A stretch of DNA of 64,000 nucleotides, from positions 1 to 64,000 of the forward strand of contig CANRJS010000008.1 of assembly GCA_947631015.1 (NCBI GenBank), given 5' to 3'. The number at the start of each line of letters is the position of its first letter. The first letter of the stretch is position 1. Shown here one piece after another: positions 1 to 6,704 of this stretch. The notes below the pieces were generated by a model, which made no database searches, had not been told where the DNA came from, and was given only the letters and a program-made list of their open reading frames with translations. Both the position numbers and the translations under genes were made by a program. Source of the DNA: an uncultured Clostridia bacterium. GTDB taxonomy: Bacteria; Bacillota; Clostridia; Oscillospirales; JAAYOS01.

Positions 1-361
1 AAAGCGCGCTTAAGGGAGAGGGCTTCGCCCTCTCCCTTAATAATCCCTCTCCTGAATACGACACACAACCGCAACCCGCATAACAGGACACACTCTGTAT
101 CAAACACATCTATCATCCGACCGGGTGAGTTTCTGGGGTACATATCCGACTTTCCCACTGTATTCGACGACATCGAACAGTTCCTGCGTAGTAGAAATAA
201 AAGTCCGGTCCTACGCTCACACTATAAGCGTAATGCAGATACTTCCCCTAGAAAACGGAACTTTCGGTTCTAGGGGAAAGTATGAGCGTGGACGCTTGTA
301 CTAAGCTACGGACGGACGTCCCGCGTGGCAGAGACCTTCCGGTCAAAGGAAAGAGGGGTAC
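1..361. other. Intergenic stretch, no supported gene
   Basis: No convincing coding region is visible. The segment around 60-250 is less GC-rich than the rest of the window and has one short open frame without a clear ribosome binding site or recognisable protein. Two hairpins are visible: one near 11-40 (a GGGAGAGGGC arm with loop TTC), and one around 240-283 whose arms CCCCTAGAA and TTCTAGGGG flank an inner stem. The left edge may be the tail of a transcription unit lying outside the window. Confidence 0.4.
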
Positions 362-605
362 AAAGGGGAGAAAACAAAGTTTTCTCCCCTTTGTGTGCTT
401 TTTGGTTACTTTTTGCACAAGCAAAAAGTAACGCGGGGTGTGGGGGTGCACCCCCCGTAAGGCAGCGGTGAGGCTCTGCCTCACTTAGGGACGCGGGGGT
501 CGCCCCGCAGATTCCCGCGGGGCTTCCCCGCTAGATGGGTGTGGGCTCCGCCAACTTGGACGCGGGGGTGCAACCCCCGCAAGGCGGCGGCATATTATGG
601 ACGCG
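362..605. repeat. Tandem array of short hairpins
   Basis: A run of separate short palindromes with brief connectors. Stems include AAAGGGGAGAAAAC with its complement (362-392, loop AAA), GTTACTTTTTGC with its complement (405-432, loop ACAA), GGGGGTGCACCCCC (from 442), GTGAGGCTCTGCCTCAC, GGGGTCGCCCC, GCGGGGCTTCCCCGC and GGGGGTGCAACCCCC. Connectors are about 10-12 bases and share a loose GGACGCG-like tail. No reading frame is supported. It resembles in style, but not in sequence, the six larger hairpin arrays elsewhere in the window. Confidence 0.6.
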
Positions 606-622
606 TGGGGGAGGGATAACAG

Positions 623-874
623 ATGGCCGAATGTATGCTGACAAGCCGCGGAGAGACCCGCGCCCGCCTGATGGCGGGCGAGCTCGGGCGGAAGGGGATA
701 CCCGCGCTGCTCCGCCGCCTTCCGGCGGAGCTGACGCAGGAGGGATGCGCCTACGGGGTTTCGGTCCCGTCGGAGGAGCTTCCGAGAGCCGTGCACCTGC
801 TCCGCGTCGCAGGCTTTCCGCCGAGGAGGGCGTTCGTTTACGGCGCGGACGGCTGGCGGGAGGTGGACGCGTGA
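623..874 (+). CDS. DUF3343-like putative Se/S carrier protein
   Basis: An 83-residue soluble protein preceded by GGGGGAGG. The pattern of a short N-terminal segment, a central basic helix and a strand ending VHLLRVAGFPPRRAFVY fits the DUF3343 (putative Se/S carrier-like) family. Members of that family are often encoded beside cysteine desulfurase or selenocysteine lyase-like enzymes in Firmicutes, and such an enzyme follows here at 1052. Inference: it may accept sulfur or selenium from that neighbour. I see no paired cysteine active motif, and only one cysteine near the start and one in the middle, so a carrier role is unproven. The family call rests on length, context and pattern memory. Confidence 0.6.
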   Translation: MAECMLTSRGETRARLMAGELGRKGIPALLRRLPAELTQEGCAYGVSVPSEELPRAVHLLRVAGFPPRRAFVYGADGWREVDA

Positions 875-1051
875 GCGCCCGGCGTCCGCCGCATGTGAGG
901 GCGGCACAGGAGAATACGCCGGAATGCCGGCTCGCGTGCGAAAGCCGCGGACGTGAACGCATCGCCGCAGACCGCGCGACGTCCGGCGCGGCGGGAAAGC
1001 GCAGCGGACGGAGCGTCCGTGAGGATGCGCGCGGGGAAGCGGGGCGGTGAG

Positions 1052-2179
1052 ATGATATACCTCGACAACGCCGCGACGACCGTCGAGAAGCCGCCGAAGG
1101 TCGTCCGCGCGGTGGAGGAGGCGTTCCGGCGCGGCGGGAACGCCGGGCGGGGAGAGGGAAGCGGCTACGCCGGCGAGACCCTGCTCGCCTGCCGCACGGA
1201 GGCGGCGGCGCTCTTCGGCACGCGCCCGGAGCGGGTGGTATTCACCTTCAACGCGACGCACGCGCTGAATATCGCGATAGCTTCGCTTGCGCGGGGCGCG
1301 TGCCGAGCCGTCATATCCGGCTACGAGCACAACGCCGTCCGCCGTCCGCTCGTGGCGCGCGCGGAAGCGGGGCTCGAGACGGCGGTCGTCCGCTCGCCGC
1401 TGTTTGAGCCGGAGTATTTTCTTTTTATGTTCGAAAGAGCGCTCGAGCGCGGCGCGGACTTCGCGGTTTGCACCCACGTCTCGAACGTGTTCGGATATAT
1501 CCTGCCGATAGAGCGCGTGGACGCGCTCTGCGAGCGGTACGGCGTGCCGCTCATAGTGGACGCGAGCCAGTCCGCGGGCGTGCTGCCGCTCGACGCCGGA
1601 AGCCTCCGCGCCGCGCGGTTTATATGTATGCCGGGTCACAAGTCGCTCTACGGGCCGCAGGGGACCGGGCTCCTAATCTGCCTCGGGGACGCGGAACCGC
1701 TGCTCTACGGCGGGACCGGTCAGGACTCGCGCGCGGACGGTATGCCTGACTACCTGCCCGAGCGGCTCGAGGCGGGAACGCAGAACCTGCACGGCATAGC
1801 GGGGCTTCTCGAGGGGATACGGTATGTCCGCGAGCGCACGCCGGAGGCGATACTCGCGCACGAGCGCGCGTTCACAGAAAGAGTGCTCGACGGACTGCGG
1901 GTGCATCCCGAGATAAAGACCTACTCGTCGCGGGGACTGTTCTGCCAGACCGGCGTACTTTCACTCGAGCTGCGCGGCGGGGACAGCGAGACATTCGCGC
2001 ACGAGCTGATGCTTCGCGGAATAGCTACGCGCGGAGGACTGCACTGCGCGCCGCTCGCGCACGAGTCGGCGGGCACGTCGGAGCGCGGGACGGTGCGGAT
2101 AAGCCCGTCCGACTTCACGCGACTGCGGGACGCGGATACGCTAGTCGCAACTCTCGCAAGAAACAGTTCGCGGGCTTAG
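1052..2179 (+). CDS. Cysteine desulfurase family PLP enzyme
   Basis: A 375-residue class V aminotransferase-fold enzyme. The N-terminus MIYLDNAATT is the classic start of NifS/SufS proteins, so I chose ATG 1052 over longer upstream extensions. Visible motifs are the PLP-lysine segment PGHKSLYGPQGTG and the C-terminal GGLHCAPLAHE, where the cysteine is the expected persulfide-forming residue. This matches the subgroup annotated as cysteine desulfurase family protein rather than IscS. Expected role: removal of S (or Se) from cysteine or selenocysteine and hand-off to an acceptor. The DUF3343-like gene just upstream is the obvious candidate acceptor. No SUF scaffold or selD is nearby. The stop codon lies inside a perfect 21-bp hairpin. 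Confidence 0.85.
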   Translation: MIYLDNAATTVEKPPKVVRAVEEAFRRGGNAGRGEGSGYAGETLLACRTEAAALFGTRPERVVFTFNATHALNIAIASLARGACRAVISGYEHNAVRRPLVARAEAGLETAVVRSPLFEPEYFLFMFERALERGADFAVCTHVSNVFGYILPIERVDALCERYGVPLIVDASQSAGVLPLDAGSLRAARFICMPGHKSLYGPQGTGLLICLGDAEPLLYGGTGQDSRADGMPDYLPERLEAGTQNLHGIAGLLEGIRYVRERTPEAILAHERAFTERVLDGLRVHPEIKTYSSRGLFCQTGVLSLELRGGDSETFAHELMLRGIATRGGLHCAPLAHESAGTSERGTVRISPSDFTRLRDADTLVATLARNSSRA

Positions 2180-2596
2180 CCCGCGAACTGTTTCTTGCGA
2201 GGCCGCCGGACAAGGCCTGGCCTTGCCGGCGGCGCACGCTCCGCGAGAGGTGTAAATTTCGCCGTACACGCCGCCGAAATTTATCGATTTGACTCTATTT
2301 CGCCGCTTACGCGGCGAAACTCTGCGAGGCTTTGGCGAACAGCGGCACTTCGCGCCGTCCGCTCTATAAAGCAATCAAAGTTGGGCAATATTCGCGGAGC
2401 GAATATTGCGGGCGAAAGCAGTAGAGTGTCGGATGAAGAATCGGTTCGCGCTTTCGCTGTTCGCAGCGGTGAAGTTAGCGGCGCAGCCGCTAACTTTGCG
2501 GAGCCCCGATTCACTCGGGGCGAGCATTTTAATTTAAGAGTTCCCAAACGGCGCAAAGCGCCGTTTGGGACTTGGCGAAACTCTGCGAGGCGCGAC
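2158..2596. repeat. Mosaic hairpin array, copy A
   Basis: About 440 bases of consecutive palindromes. It opens with a 21-bp perfect stem whose left arm is the last codons of the preceding gene (loop TTA, containing part of the stop). Next comes a GCCGCCGGACAAGGC stem, then CGCTCCGCGAGAGG, a TTTCGCCGCTTACGCGGCGAAA stem-loop (written with its loop), and CTCTGCGAGGCTTT. Further on are CAATATTCGCGGAGCGAATATTG and an inverted module in which CCCCGA pairs with TCGGGG beside CGAGCATTT. It ends with AAACGGCGCAAAGCGCCGTTT and a second ACTCTGCGAGGC. The connectors recur in copies B-F, while the stems differ. No gene is supported inside. Confidence 0.8.
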
Positions 2597-2630
2597 AAAA
2601 AACCGAGGGTTGCAAACCCTCGGTTTTCTC
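2597..2630. terminator. Rho-independent terminator closing hairpin array A
   Basis: Stem AACCGAGGGTT pairs with AACCCTCGGTT around a three-base loop (GCA), flanked by A- and T-rich runs. It can serve the plus-strand array and the minus-strand immA-like gene that ends at 2638. Confidence 0.75.
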
Positions 2631-2637
2631 CGACCTG

Positions 2638-3057
2638 TTAAACTATCTCCGTGCCCTTCGCGGCGTAGTACGCGAGGGCGCGGCGCACCATGTCCTCGGT
2701 CACGCCGAAGAGCTCCGCGAGCTCCCACGGCTCGGTGATGCCCTGCCGCGCGGCGCTCCGCAGACGCGAGGGGGAGAGGACGTGCTCGTATGCCCACGCC
2801 CACGCGCGCGCCTCGTTCCGCTCCACACTGTCCGCCGCGCTGCTCTTGGTGTAGAAGCTCCCGGTGCAGCAGTGTCCGAGCTCGTGCGCGAGGCGCGTCA
2901 CCGACTCGGCGGAGCTCATCCTACGCGAGTTGTCCAACCCGACCGCGCTCCGCTCGTGCCCGCAGTCTATCGCGAGCGACCCGCACTCGGTAAGCGGCAG
3001 CCGGTATATCGCGATCTTCCGCGCTTCGGCGTACCGTTCCAGCGTCTTTTCCGTCAT
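2638..3057 (-). CDS. ImmA/IrrE-type metallopeptidase
   Basis: A 139-residue protein with the zinc-protease motif HELGH at residues 58-62 and a downstream ENEAR-like segment (VERNEARAWAWAYEH) that supplies the usual third ligand region. ImmA/IrrE proteins cleave their partner repressor to induce mobile elements or stress genes. Here the start codon overlaps the stop of the upstream XRE repressor gene by four bases, so the two are translationally coupled as in phage and ICE immunity modules. The C-terminal half (LAELFGVTEDMVRRALAYY) looks like a degenerate helix-turn-helix segment typical of the family. Inference: it controls the adjacent repressor of the prophage remnant. Confidence 0.8.
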   Translation of the reverse strand: MTEKTLERYAEARKIAIYRLPLTECGSLAIDCGHERSAVGLDNSRRMSSAESVTRLAHELGHCCTGSFYTKSSAADSVERNEARAWAWAYEHVLSPSRLRSAARQGITEPWELAELFGVTEDMVRRALAYYAAKGTEIV

Positions 3058-3446
3058 TTATTCCTTTGGTTCTCCTTCTCTCGCTCCGCGATGTACCGCG
3101 CGAAGCGCTTTACTTCCTCAAACATCTCGTCGGTGATCTCGGCCGCGTCTCCGCCGAAAAGCGCGAACCGGAGCTCGGCTTCCGCGTCGAAGCCGCGTCG
3201 GTCAGGGGAGGCTTGGCCGTCCGGACGGGACGCGGCGTAGGGGTCGTCGCTCCAGCCCATCAGGTAGTCTGCGGACGTGTGCAGAGCGGCCGCGATGGGG
3301 GAGAGCTGTGAAATGGGTATCTTGCTTATCTCGCCGTTCTCGTAGCGGTACACGGTCGCGCGCGAGATACCGAGCAGCCGCGCAAGCTCGTCGGCGGTCA
3401 TGTCAAGCGCCTTTCTGCGTTCGCGGATGCGCTCGCCGGTCGTCAT
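3054..3446 (-). CDS. XRE family repressor (cI-like)
   Basis: A 130-residue protein with an N-terminal helix-turn-helix at about residues 5-60 (ELARLLGISRATVYRYE, then ADYLMGWSDD), typical of cI/Xre regulators. ATG 3446 is chosen because CGAGGTGAT lies just upstream on the minus strand; a longer in-frame extension would cross the promoter region. The C-terminal acidic helix would be the interaction or cleavage region. It is transcribed divergently from the holin/endolysin genes, with a plus-strand sigma-A promoter and a short inverted repeat between. It therefore probably represses the lysis side, with the downstream ImmA-like protease as anti-repressor. Confidence 0.85.
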   Translation of the reverse strand: MTTGERIRERRKALDMTADELARLLGISRATVYRYENGEISKIPISQLSPIAAALHTSADYLMGWSDDPYAASRPDGQASPDRRGFDAEAELRFALFGGDAAEITDEMFEEVKRFARYIAEREKENQRNK

Positions 3447-3512
3447 ACAAATCACCTCGGTTTGAGTATAGCACGGGCAACGCGGATATGCAACAAATAA
3501 ATTCGCAGAAAC

Positions 3513-3555
3513 GAGAAATTTTTCTCTTGACATTTCACTCGAACAGATGTACAAT
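3513..3555 (+). promoter_or_regulatory. Promoter of lysis module with possible operator
   Basis: A perfect -35 TTGACA at 3527-3532 and TACAAT at 3550-3555 are separated by 17 bases. Directly upstream, GAGAAA (3513-3518) and TTTCTC (3521-3526) form an inverted repeat abutting the -35 box. This is a reasonable operator for the divergent XRE repressor, though that assignment is inference. Confidence 0.75.
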
Positions 3556-3671
3556 ATTTGCAAAACATAAATCGCAGTACCGCGACAACAAAGCGTTTGG
3601 CTACGGCACAGAAGTGATGTGCCGCAACTATTGCCCGGCTAGTCGCATAAATGCGATAAGGAGGCGGATTT

Positions 3672-3836
3672 TTGAGGATCAAGGACGCACCGGAGCGTCC
3701 GGAAATACTGCGGGCGCTCCGGACGGGCTATCCGCAGCCGGCGAGGAGGATGGGGAGACGTCCGCCTCCGTCCGGATGGGTGAGAGCGGAGGGGAGGTCG
3801 CGGCGCGCCGTCCGGCGGCGCGTCTCCCGTCCGTGA
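3672..3836 (+). CDS. Possible small Arg/Pro-rich protein
   Basis: A 54-codon frame opens with TTG at 3672 after AAGGAGG (3659-3665) and starts about 110 bases downstream of the strong promoter. It encodes a basic protein beginning (M)RIKDAPERPEILRALRTG. Codon third positions are strongly GC-rich, as in genuine genes here. No family is recognised. Another frame is also open over this stretch, so the call is tentative. If real, it is the first gene of the lysis operon. Confidence 0.35.
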   Translation: MRIKDAPERPEILRALRTGYPQPARRMGRRPPPSGWVRAEGRSRRAVRRRVSRP

Positions 3837-3913
3837 CGCGAATAAACGGAGAGACGCTCCGCCGCTCCGCGCGCGGCGAAAGTCGTCCGCAACATCGGGA
3901 AAGGAGGGTTCGG

Positions 3914-4111
3914 ATGAAGGAACTGCTCGTAAGGCTCTGCAAGCTTCTCGAGGTCAAAAGCCTCGTGACACTTGCGCTCACGGTCGCGATGGTCGTGCTG
4001 CTCTTTCGGGGCGAGGAGGTCCCGAGAGAGATGCTGACGCTTTTCAGCACGGCATACGGCTCGGTCGTGACCTATTTCTTCACAAGAAAAAGCGGCTCGG
4101 ACGAGACATAA
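3914..4111 (+). CDS. Small holin-like membrane protein
   Basis: A 65-residue protein starting MKELLVRLCKLLEVKS, with one strong hydrophobic segment (VTLALTVAMVVLLF, residues about 18-31), a second weaker helix (LTLFSTAYGSVVTYFF) and a charged C-terminus. The start is supported by AAAGGAGG at 3900-3907. Small size, membrane character and position directly before an M23 endolysin fit a phage holin. Identification is by context rather than by a diagnostic motif. Confidence 0.6.
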   Translation: MKELLVRLCKLLEVKSLVTLALTVAMVVLLFRGEEVPREMLTLFSTAYGSVVTYFFTRKSGSDET

Positions 4112-4164
4112 GAGAGATTTGAAAAAAGAGCCCGCAAAGATGCGGGCGGGAAAGGAGAAAAGCT

Positions 4165-4809
4165 ATGAAGAATATGCCTGTGCGCGGCGCGTTCACCGTG
4201 ACCGCCGCCTACGGGGAGACAAATCCCAAGCTCTGGGGAGCAAAGAAGCACGCGGGGGTGGACATAGCGGCGGGAGACCGCCGCATCTTCTCCGCGAGCG
4301 CGGGGCGCGTCCGCGTCGTCGCGTTCGATGAGAGCGGTTGGGGACAGTACGTCACCGTCGGAGACGGAGAGGGGAGGATACACCTCTACGCGCATCTCGT
4401 GCGCGGGAGCGTGCTCGTGAGTCCCGGGGAGGCCGTCACGCCCGACGTGCAGCTCGGCACGATGGGGGCGACGGGCAACGTCACCGGCGTCCACCTCCAC
4501 TATCAGATAAACGACATGAGCGGCACGCCGCAGGACCCGACGCCGTTTCTCGGCATACCGAACGCGCGCGGCGTGTACCGCGCGGACGAGGGCGGCACGG
4601 ATGAGTCCGGCGGCGAAAGCGGCGGCGCGGAAGCCTCCGGCGGGACGGAAGCTCCGCAGAGCCACTGGGCGGAGCGGTACTATGACTCGCTCGTCGCGCG
4701 CGGCGTCATAGACGGCGGCGCGACCTCCGAGGTCTGGCGGCGCTTTGACGCAAGCGCCGCAGAGCTGACGGTGGGTCAGCTCCTCGCCCTTGCGGACAAG
4801 CTGAAGTAG
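4165..4809 (+). CDS. M23 family peptidase, probable phage endolysin
   Basis: A 214-residue protein with a LytM/M23 domain. HAGVD supplies zinc ligands H29 and D33, and VHLHYQI near residue 112 supplies the H-x-H ligands. No signal peptide is visible, which fits holin-dependent export. After a Gly/Ser/Glu-rich linker (about residues 142-168) the last 45 residues (WAERYYDSLVARGVI ... LTVGQLLALADKL) look like an SLH-type or cell-wall-binding repeat. Together with the holin-like gene at 3914 it makes a two-gene lysis cassette in the prophage remnant. AAAGGAG precedes the start. A CCCGCAAAGATGCGGG hairpin lies at about 4130-4145 between the two genes. Confidence 0.82.
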   Translation: MKNMPVRGAFTVTAAYGETNPKLWGAKKHAGVDIAAGDRRIFSASAGRVRVVAFDESGWGQYVTVGDGEGRIHLYAHLVRGSVLVSPGEAVTPDVQLGTMGATGNVTGVHLHYQINDMSGTPQDPTPFLGIPNARGVYRADEGGTDESGGESGGAEASGGTEAPQSHWAERYYDSLVARGVIDGGATSEVWRRFDASAAELTVGQLLALADKLK

Positions 4810-4863
4810 GCGAAGCGTCCGCGCGCGTCTGCGGCGGGACCCGCGCCCGATGTCCGGCGGGGA

Positions 4864-4892
4864 TTGACAAACCGGCGCCGGTTCTTTATAAT
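4864..4892 (+). promoter_or_regulatory. Sigma-A promoter of the Nudix gene
   Basis: Perfect TTGACA (4864-4869) and TATAAT (4887-4892) with a 17-base spacer that itself contains the palindrome ACCGGCGCCGGT. Confidence 0.85.
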
Positions 4893-4971
4893 TGATTTGT
4901 GATTTGAGGGTATGCGGAGCGCCGCCGGGCGCGGCGTTCCGCAGCCGGAGAGACTACGGGGGTGCGGAGAT

Positions 4972-5355
4972 ATGGTAGAGGTCGCGGCGGCGCTCATCTG
5001 GGACGGAGACCGCTTCATGATATGCAGACGGCCGGCGCACAAGGCGCGCGGACTTCTGTGGGAGTTCGTCGGAGGAAAGCGGGAGGCGGGAGAGACGCTT
5101 CCGGAGGCGCTCGTGCGCGAATGCCGCGAGGAGCTGGACGTCCTCGTCGGCGTGGACGACGTCTTTATGGAGGTGACGCACGAGTACCCGGACATCACGG
5201 TGCGCCTGACCCTCTTCAACGCGCGGATACTCGAGGGCGAACCGAAGCTGCTCGAGCACTGCGACCTCCGCTGGATCACCCCGGCGGAGATAAAGGACTA
5301 TGAGTTCTGCCCGGCGGACGAGGACATCCTGCGCCGCATAGAGAGCATGAACTAG
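4972..5355 (+). CDS. MutT-like Nudix hydrolase (8-oxo-dGTPase type)
   Basis: A 127-residue single-domain Nudix protein. The Nudix box is visible as GGKREAGETLPEALVRE followed by CREELDV, matching GX5EX7REUXEEXGU in the MutT style. The preceding WEFVGGK and the C-terminal LRWITPAEIKDYEFCPAD are typical of 8-oxo-dGTP diphosphatases, which clean the nucleotide pool. ATG 4972 is preferred over ATG 4912 because the upstream 20 residues are Arg/Gly-rich, unlike the family, and GGAG sits correctly before 4972. It is transcribed alone from its own promoter, just ahead of a tRNA. Confidence 0.85.
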   Translation: MVEVAAALIWDGDRFMICRRPAHKARGLLWEFVGGKREAGETLPEALVRECREELDVLVGVDDVFMEVTHEYPDITVRLTLFNARILEGEPKLLEHCDLRWITPAEIKDYEFCPADEDILRRIESMN

Positions 5356-5388
5356 CGCCTCCGCGCGGCAAAAACCGCTTTTCGGGGC

Positions 5389-5416
5389 TTGACAGTGACG
5401 GAAAAGATGGTATAAT
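5389..5416 (+). promoter_or_regulatory. Promoter of tRNA-Ser
   Basis: TTGACA at 5389-5394 and TATAAT at 5411-5416 with a 16-base spacer, about 44 bases before the mature tRNA 5' end. Confidence 0.8.
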
Positions 5417-5459
5417 AGTTGTTGCGCGGCATTCGGAACGCCCCGCCGCGCGCAAATAC

Positions 5460-5548
5460 GGAGAGGTATCGAAGTGGTCATAACGGGGCTGACTCGAAAT
5501 CAGTTTGCAGGAAACTGCACGTGGGTTCGAATCCCACCCTCTCCGCCA
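5460..5548 (+). tRNA. tRNA-Ser (anticodon CGA)
   Basis: The acceptor arms are GGAGAGG (5460-5466) and CCTCTCC (5538-5544), followed by discriminator G and an encoded CCA (5546-5548). The anticodon loop CTCGAAA sits between GCTGA and TCAGT and reads UCG serine codons. The long variable arm (GCAGGAAACTGC region) is the class II feature of tRNA-Ser, and GTGGGTTCGAATCCCAC forms the T arm. The length of 89 bases is normal for this class. Confidence 0.96.
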
Positions 5549-5552
5549 AAGG

Positions 5553-5587
5553 AAAGAGCCCGAAACCGTAACGGTTTCGGGCTCTTT
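5553..5587. terminator. Bidirectional terminator after tRNA-Ser
   Basis: A 16-bp perfect stem: AAAGAGCCCGAAACCG, loop TAA, then the exact complement ending in CTCTTT. It lies immediately after the tRNA CCA end. Confidence 0.9.
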
Positions 5588-5745
5588 CTGTGCTCTTACA
5601 GCGGTCTCGGCTTTCACCGCCGCGAAACGGGGTTCAATACCAAAGGAAGCCGCGCCCGTTTCGCTGTACAAAATGCACACGAATCATGTTCGGTCTGCCG
5701 CGGGTCTCGCGGCGGAACCGCTCTGCGTCCCGCCGGTTTTTGCTC

Positions 5746-6648
5746 TTAAAACGGCGTGGTCGGCTTGAAATCTATCACCCGGGGCTGCTTCTTTCCGGCG
5801 AAGCGGCGGTCGGGGTCGTAGCTCATGTTGAAGCTCTTGCCGTCGGCACGTTCGATGGGGCTCGCGCCGTGACGCGCGGCATATATGACCTTCTGCCCGA
5901 AAAGTCCGACGCTCTCCTCGCGGTCGTCGCTCCCGGAAAGCACCCTCGCCGCAAGCTCGATGCCCTCGTCGATTATGCCGGACGTAAACACCTGATGGCC
6001 GCCGTAGCACATATCAAATTCGGGCTGGAAATGCTTCAGATGCAGCAGATTCTTCAGATATGTATCCACAGGGAGGGCGTTGCCGAAGTCGAGCAGCGTG
6101 TTGCCGTTGCAGGCGTCGCCGGTGAAGGCGATGCGAAGCGCGCGGTCGACAAAGACGACGCTGCCGGGTGAGTGTCCGCCCACGTCCACAACCTCGATTT
6201 GGCGGTCGCCGAGGTCGAGCAGGTCACCGTCGTAGAGCGGATAGACCTTCATATCCCGCGCCGCACAGAAGTCGGAGACCTCCATGGCGGCCTTGTACTC
6301 GTCCTTCGCTTCTTCTCGGGCGCGCTCGAGCATCTGCTCGGGCGTGCTTACGCGGGAATCGTAGAAGGCGGCGATGTCCGCGTGGTGCATATAGCAGCGG
6401 TCGAAGTCGAAGTTCCCGGCGGTGTGGTCGAAGTGGAAATGCGTATTGACGAGCCGCAGCGGCTTGTCCGTGAGAGTTTCGCAAAATGCCTTCAGATTGC
6501 CGTAGCCGTACATCGTGTCGATGACGAGCGCCGCCTCGCTTCCCTCCACCAGATAGCAGTAGACGTGCTCCCGGTCGGTGAAGTTGTACTCTATCTGCCA
6601 GGCGCGGTGTGCGATTTCCTTTGCTTTGAAATAAGGTACGTTGGACAT
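5746..6648 (-). CDS. MBL-fold metallohydrolase
   Basis: A 300-residue cytosolic protein with the metallo-beta-lactamase motif THFHFDH (H70, H72, D74, H75) and a downstream GHSPGSVVF plus FTGDACNGNTLL that supply further metal ligands. The C-terminal histidine is in MCYGGHQVF. It resembles the glyoxalase II-like or general MBL hydrolases often found with carbohydrate genes. The substrate cannot be read from sequence. AGGAGG sits just before the ATG. It lies downstream of, and on the same strand as, the large glycoside-hydrolase-like gene (56-base gap), so the two are probably co-transcribed. Confidence 0.8.
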   Translation of the reverse strand: MSNVPYFKAKEIAHRAWQIEYNFTDREHVYCYLVEGSEAALVIDTMYGYGNLKAFCETLTDKPLRLVNTHFHFDHTAGNFDFDRCYMHHADIAAFYDSRVSTPEQMLERAREEAKDEYKAAMEVSDFCAARDMKVYPLYDGDLLDLGDRQIEVVDVGGHSPGSVVFVDRALRIAFTGDACNGNTLLDFGNALPVDTYLKNLLHLKHFQPEFDMCYGGHQVFTSGIIDEGIELAARVLSGSDDREESVGLFGQKVIYAARHGASPIERADGKSFNMSYDPDRRFAGKKQPRVIDFKPTTPF

Positions 6649-6704
6649 AACAAAACCTCCTACAGTTTCAATTGACCTGTTTCACTCTGCCGTTTCGCGG
6701 CGGG

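Noticed and set aside
125-307. Short open frame in the low-GC left edge
   Set aside because: No ribosome binding site, no family resemblance, and it runs through a hairpin. Probably chance.
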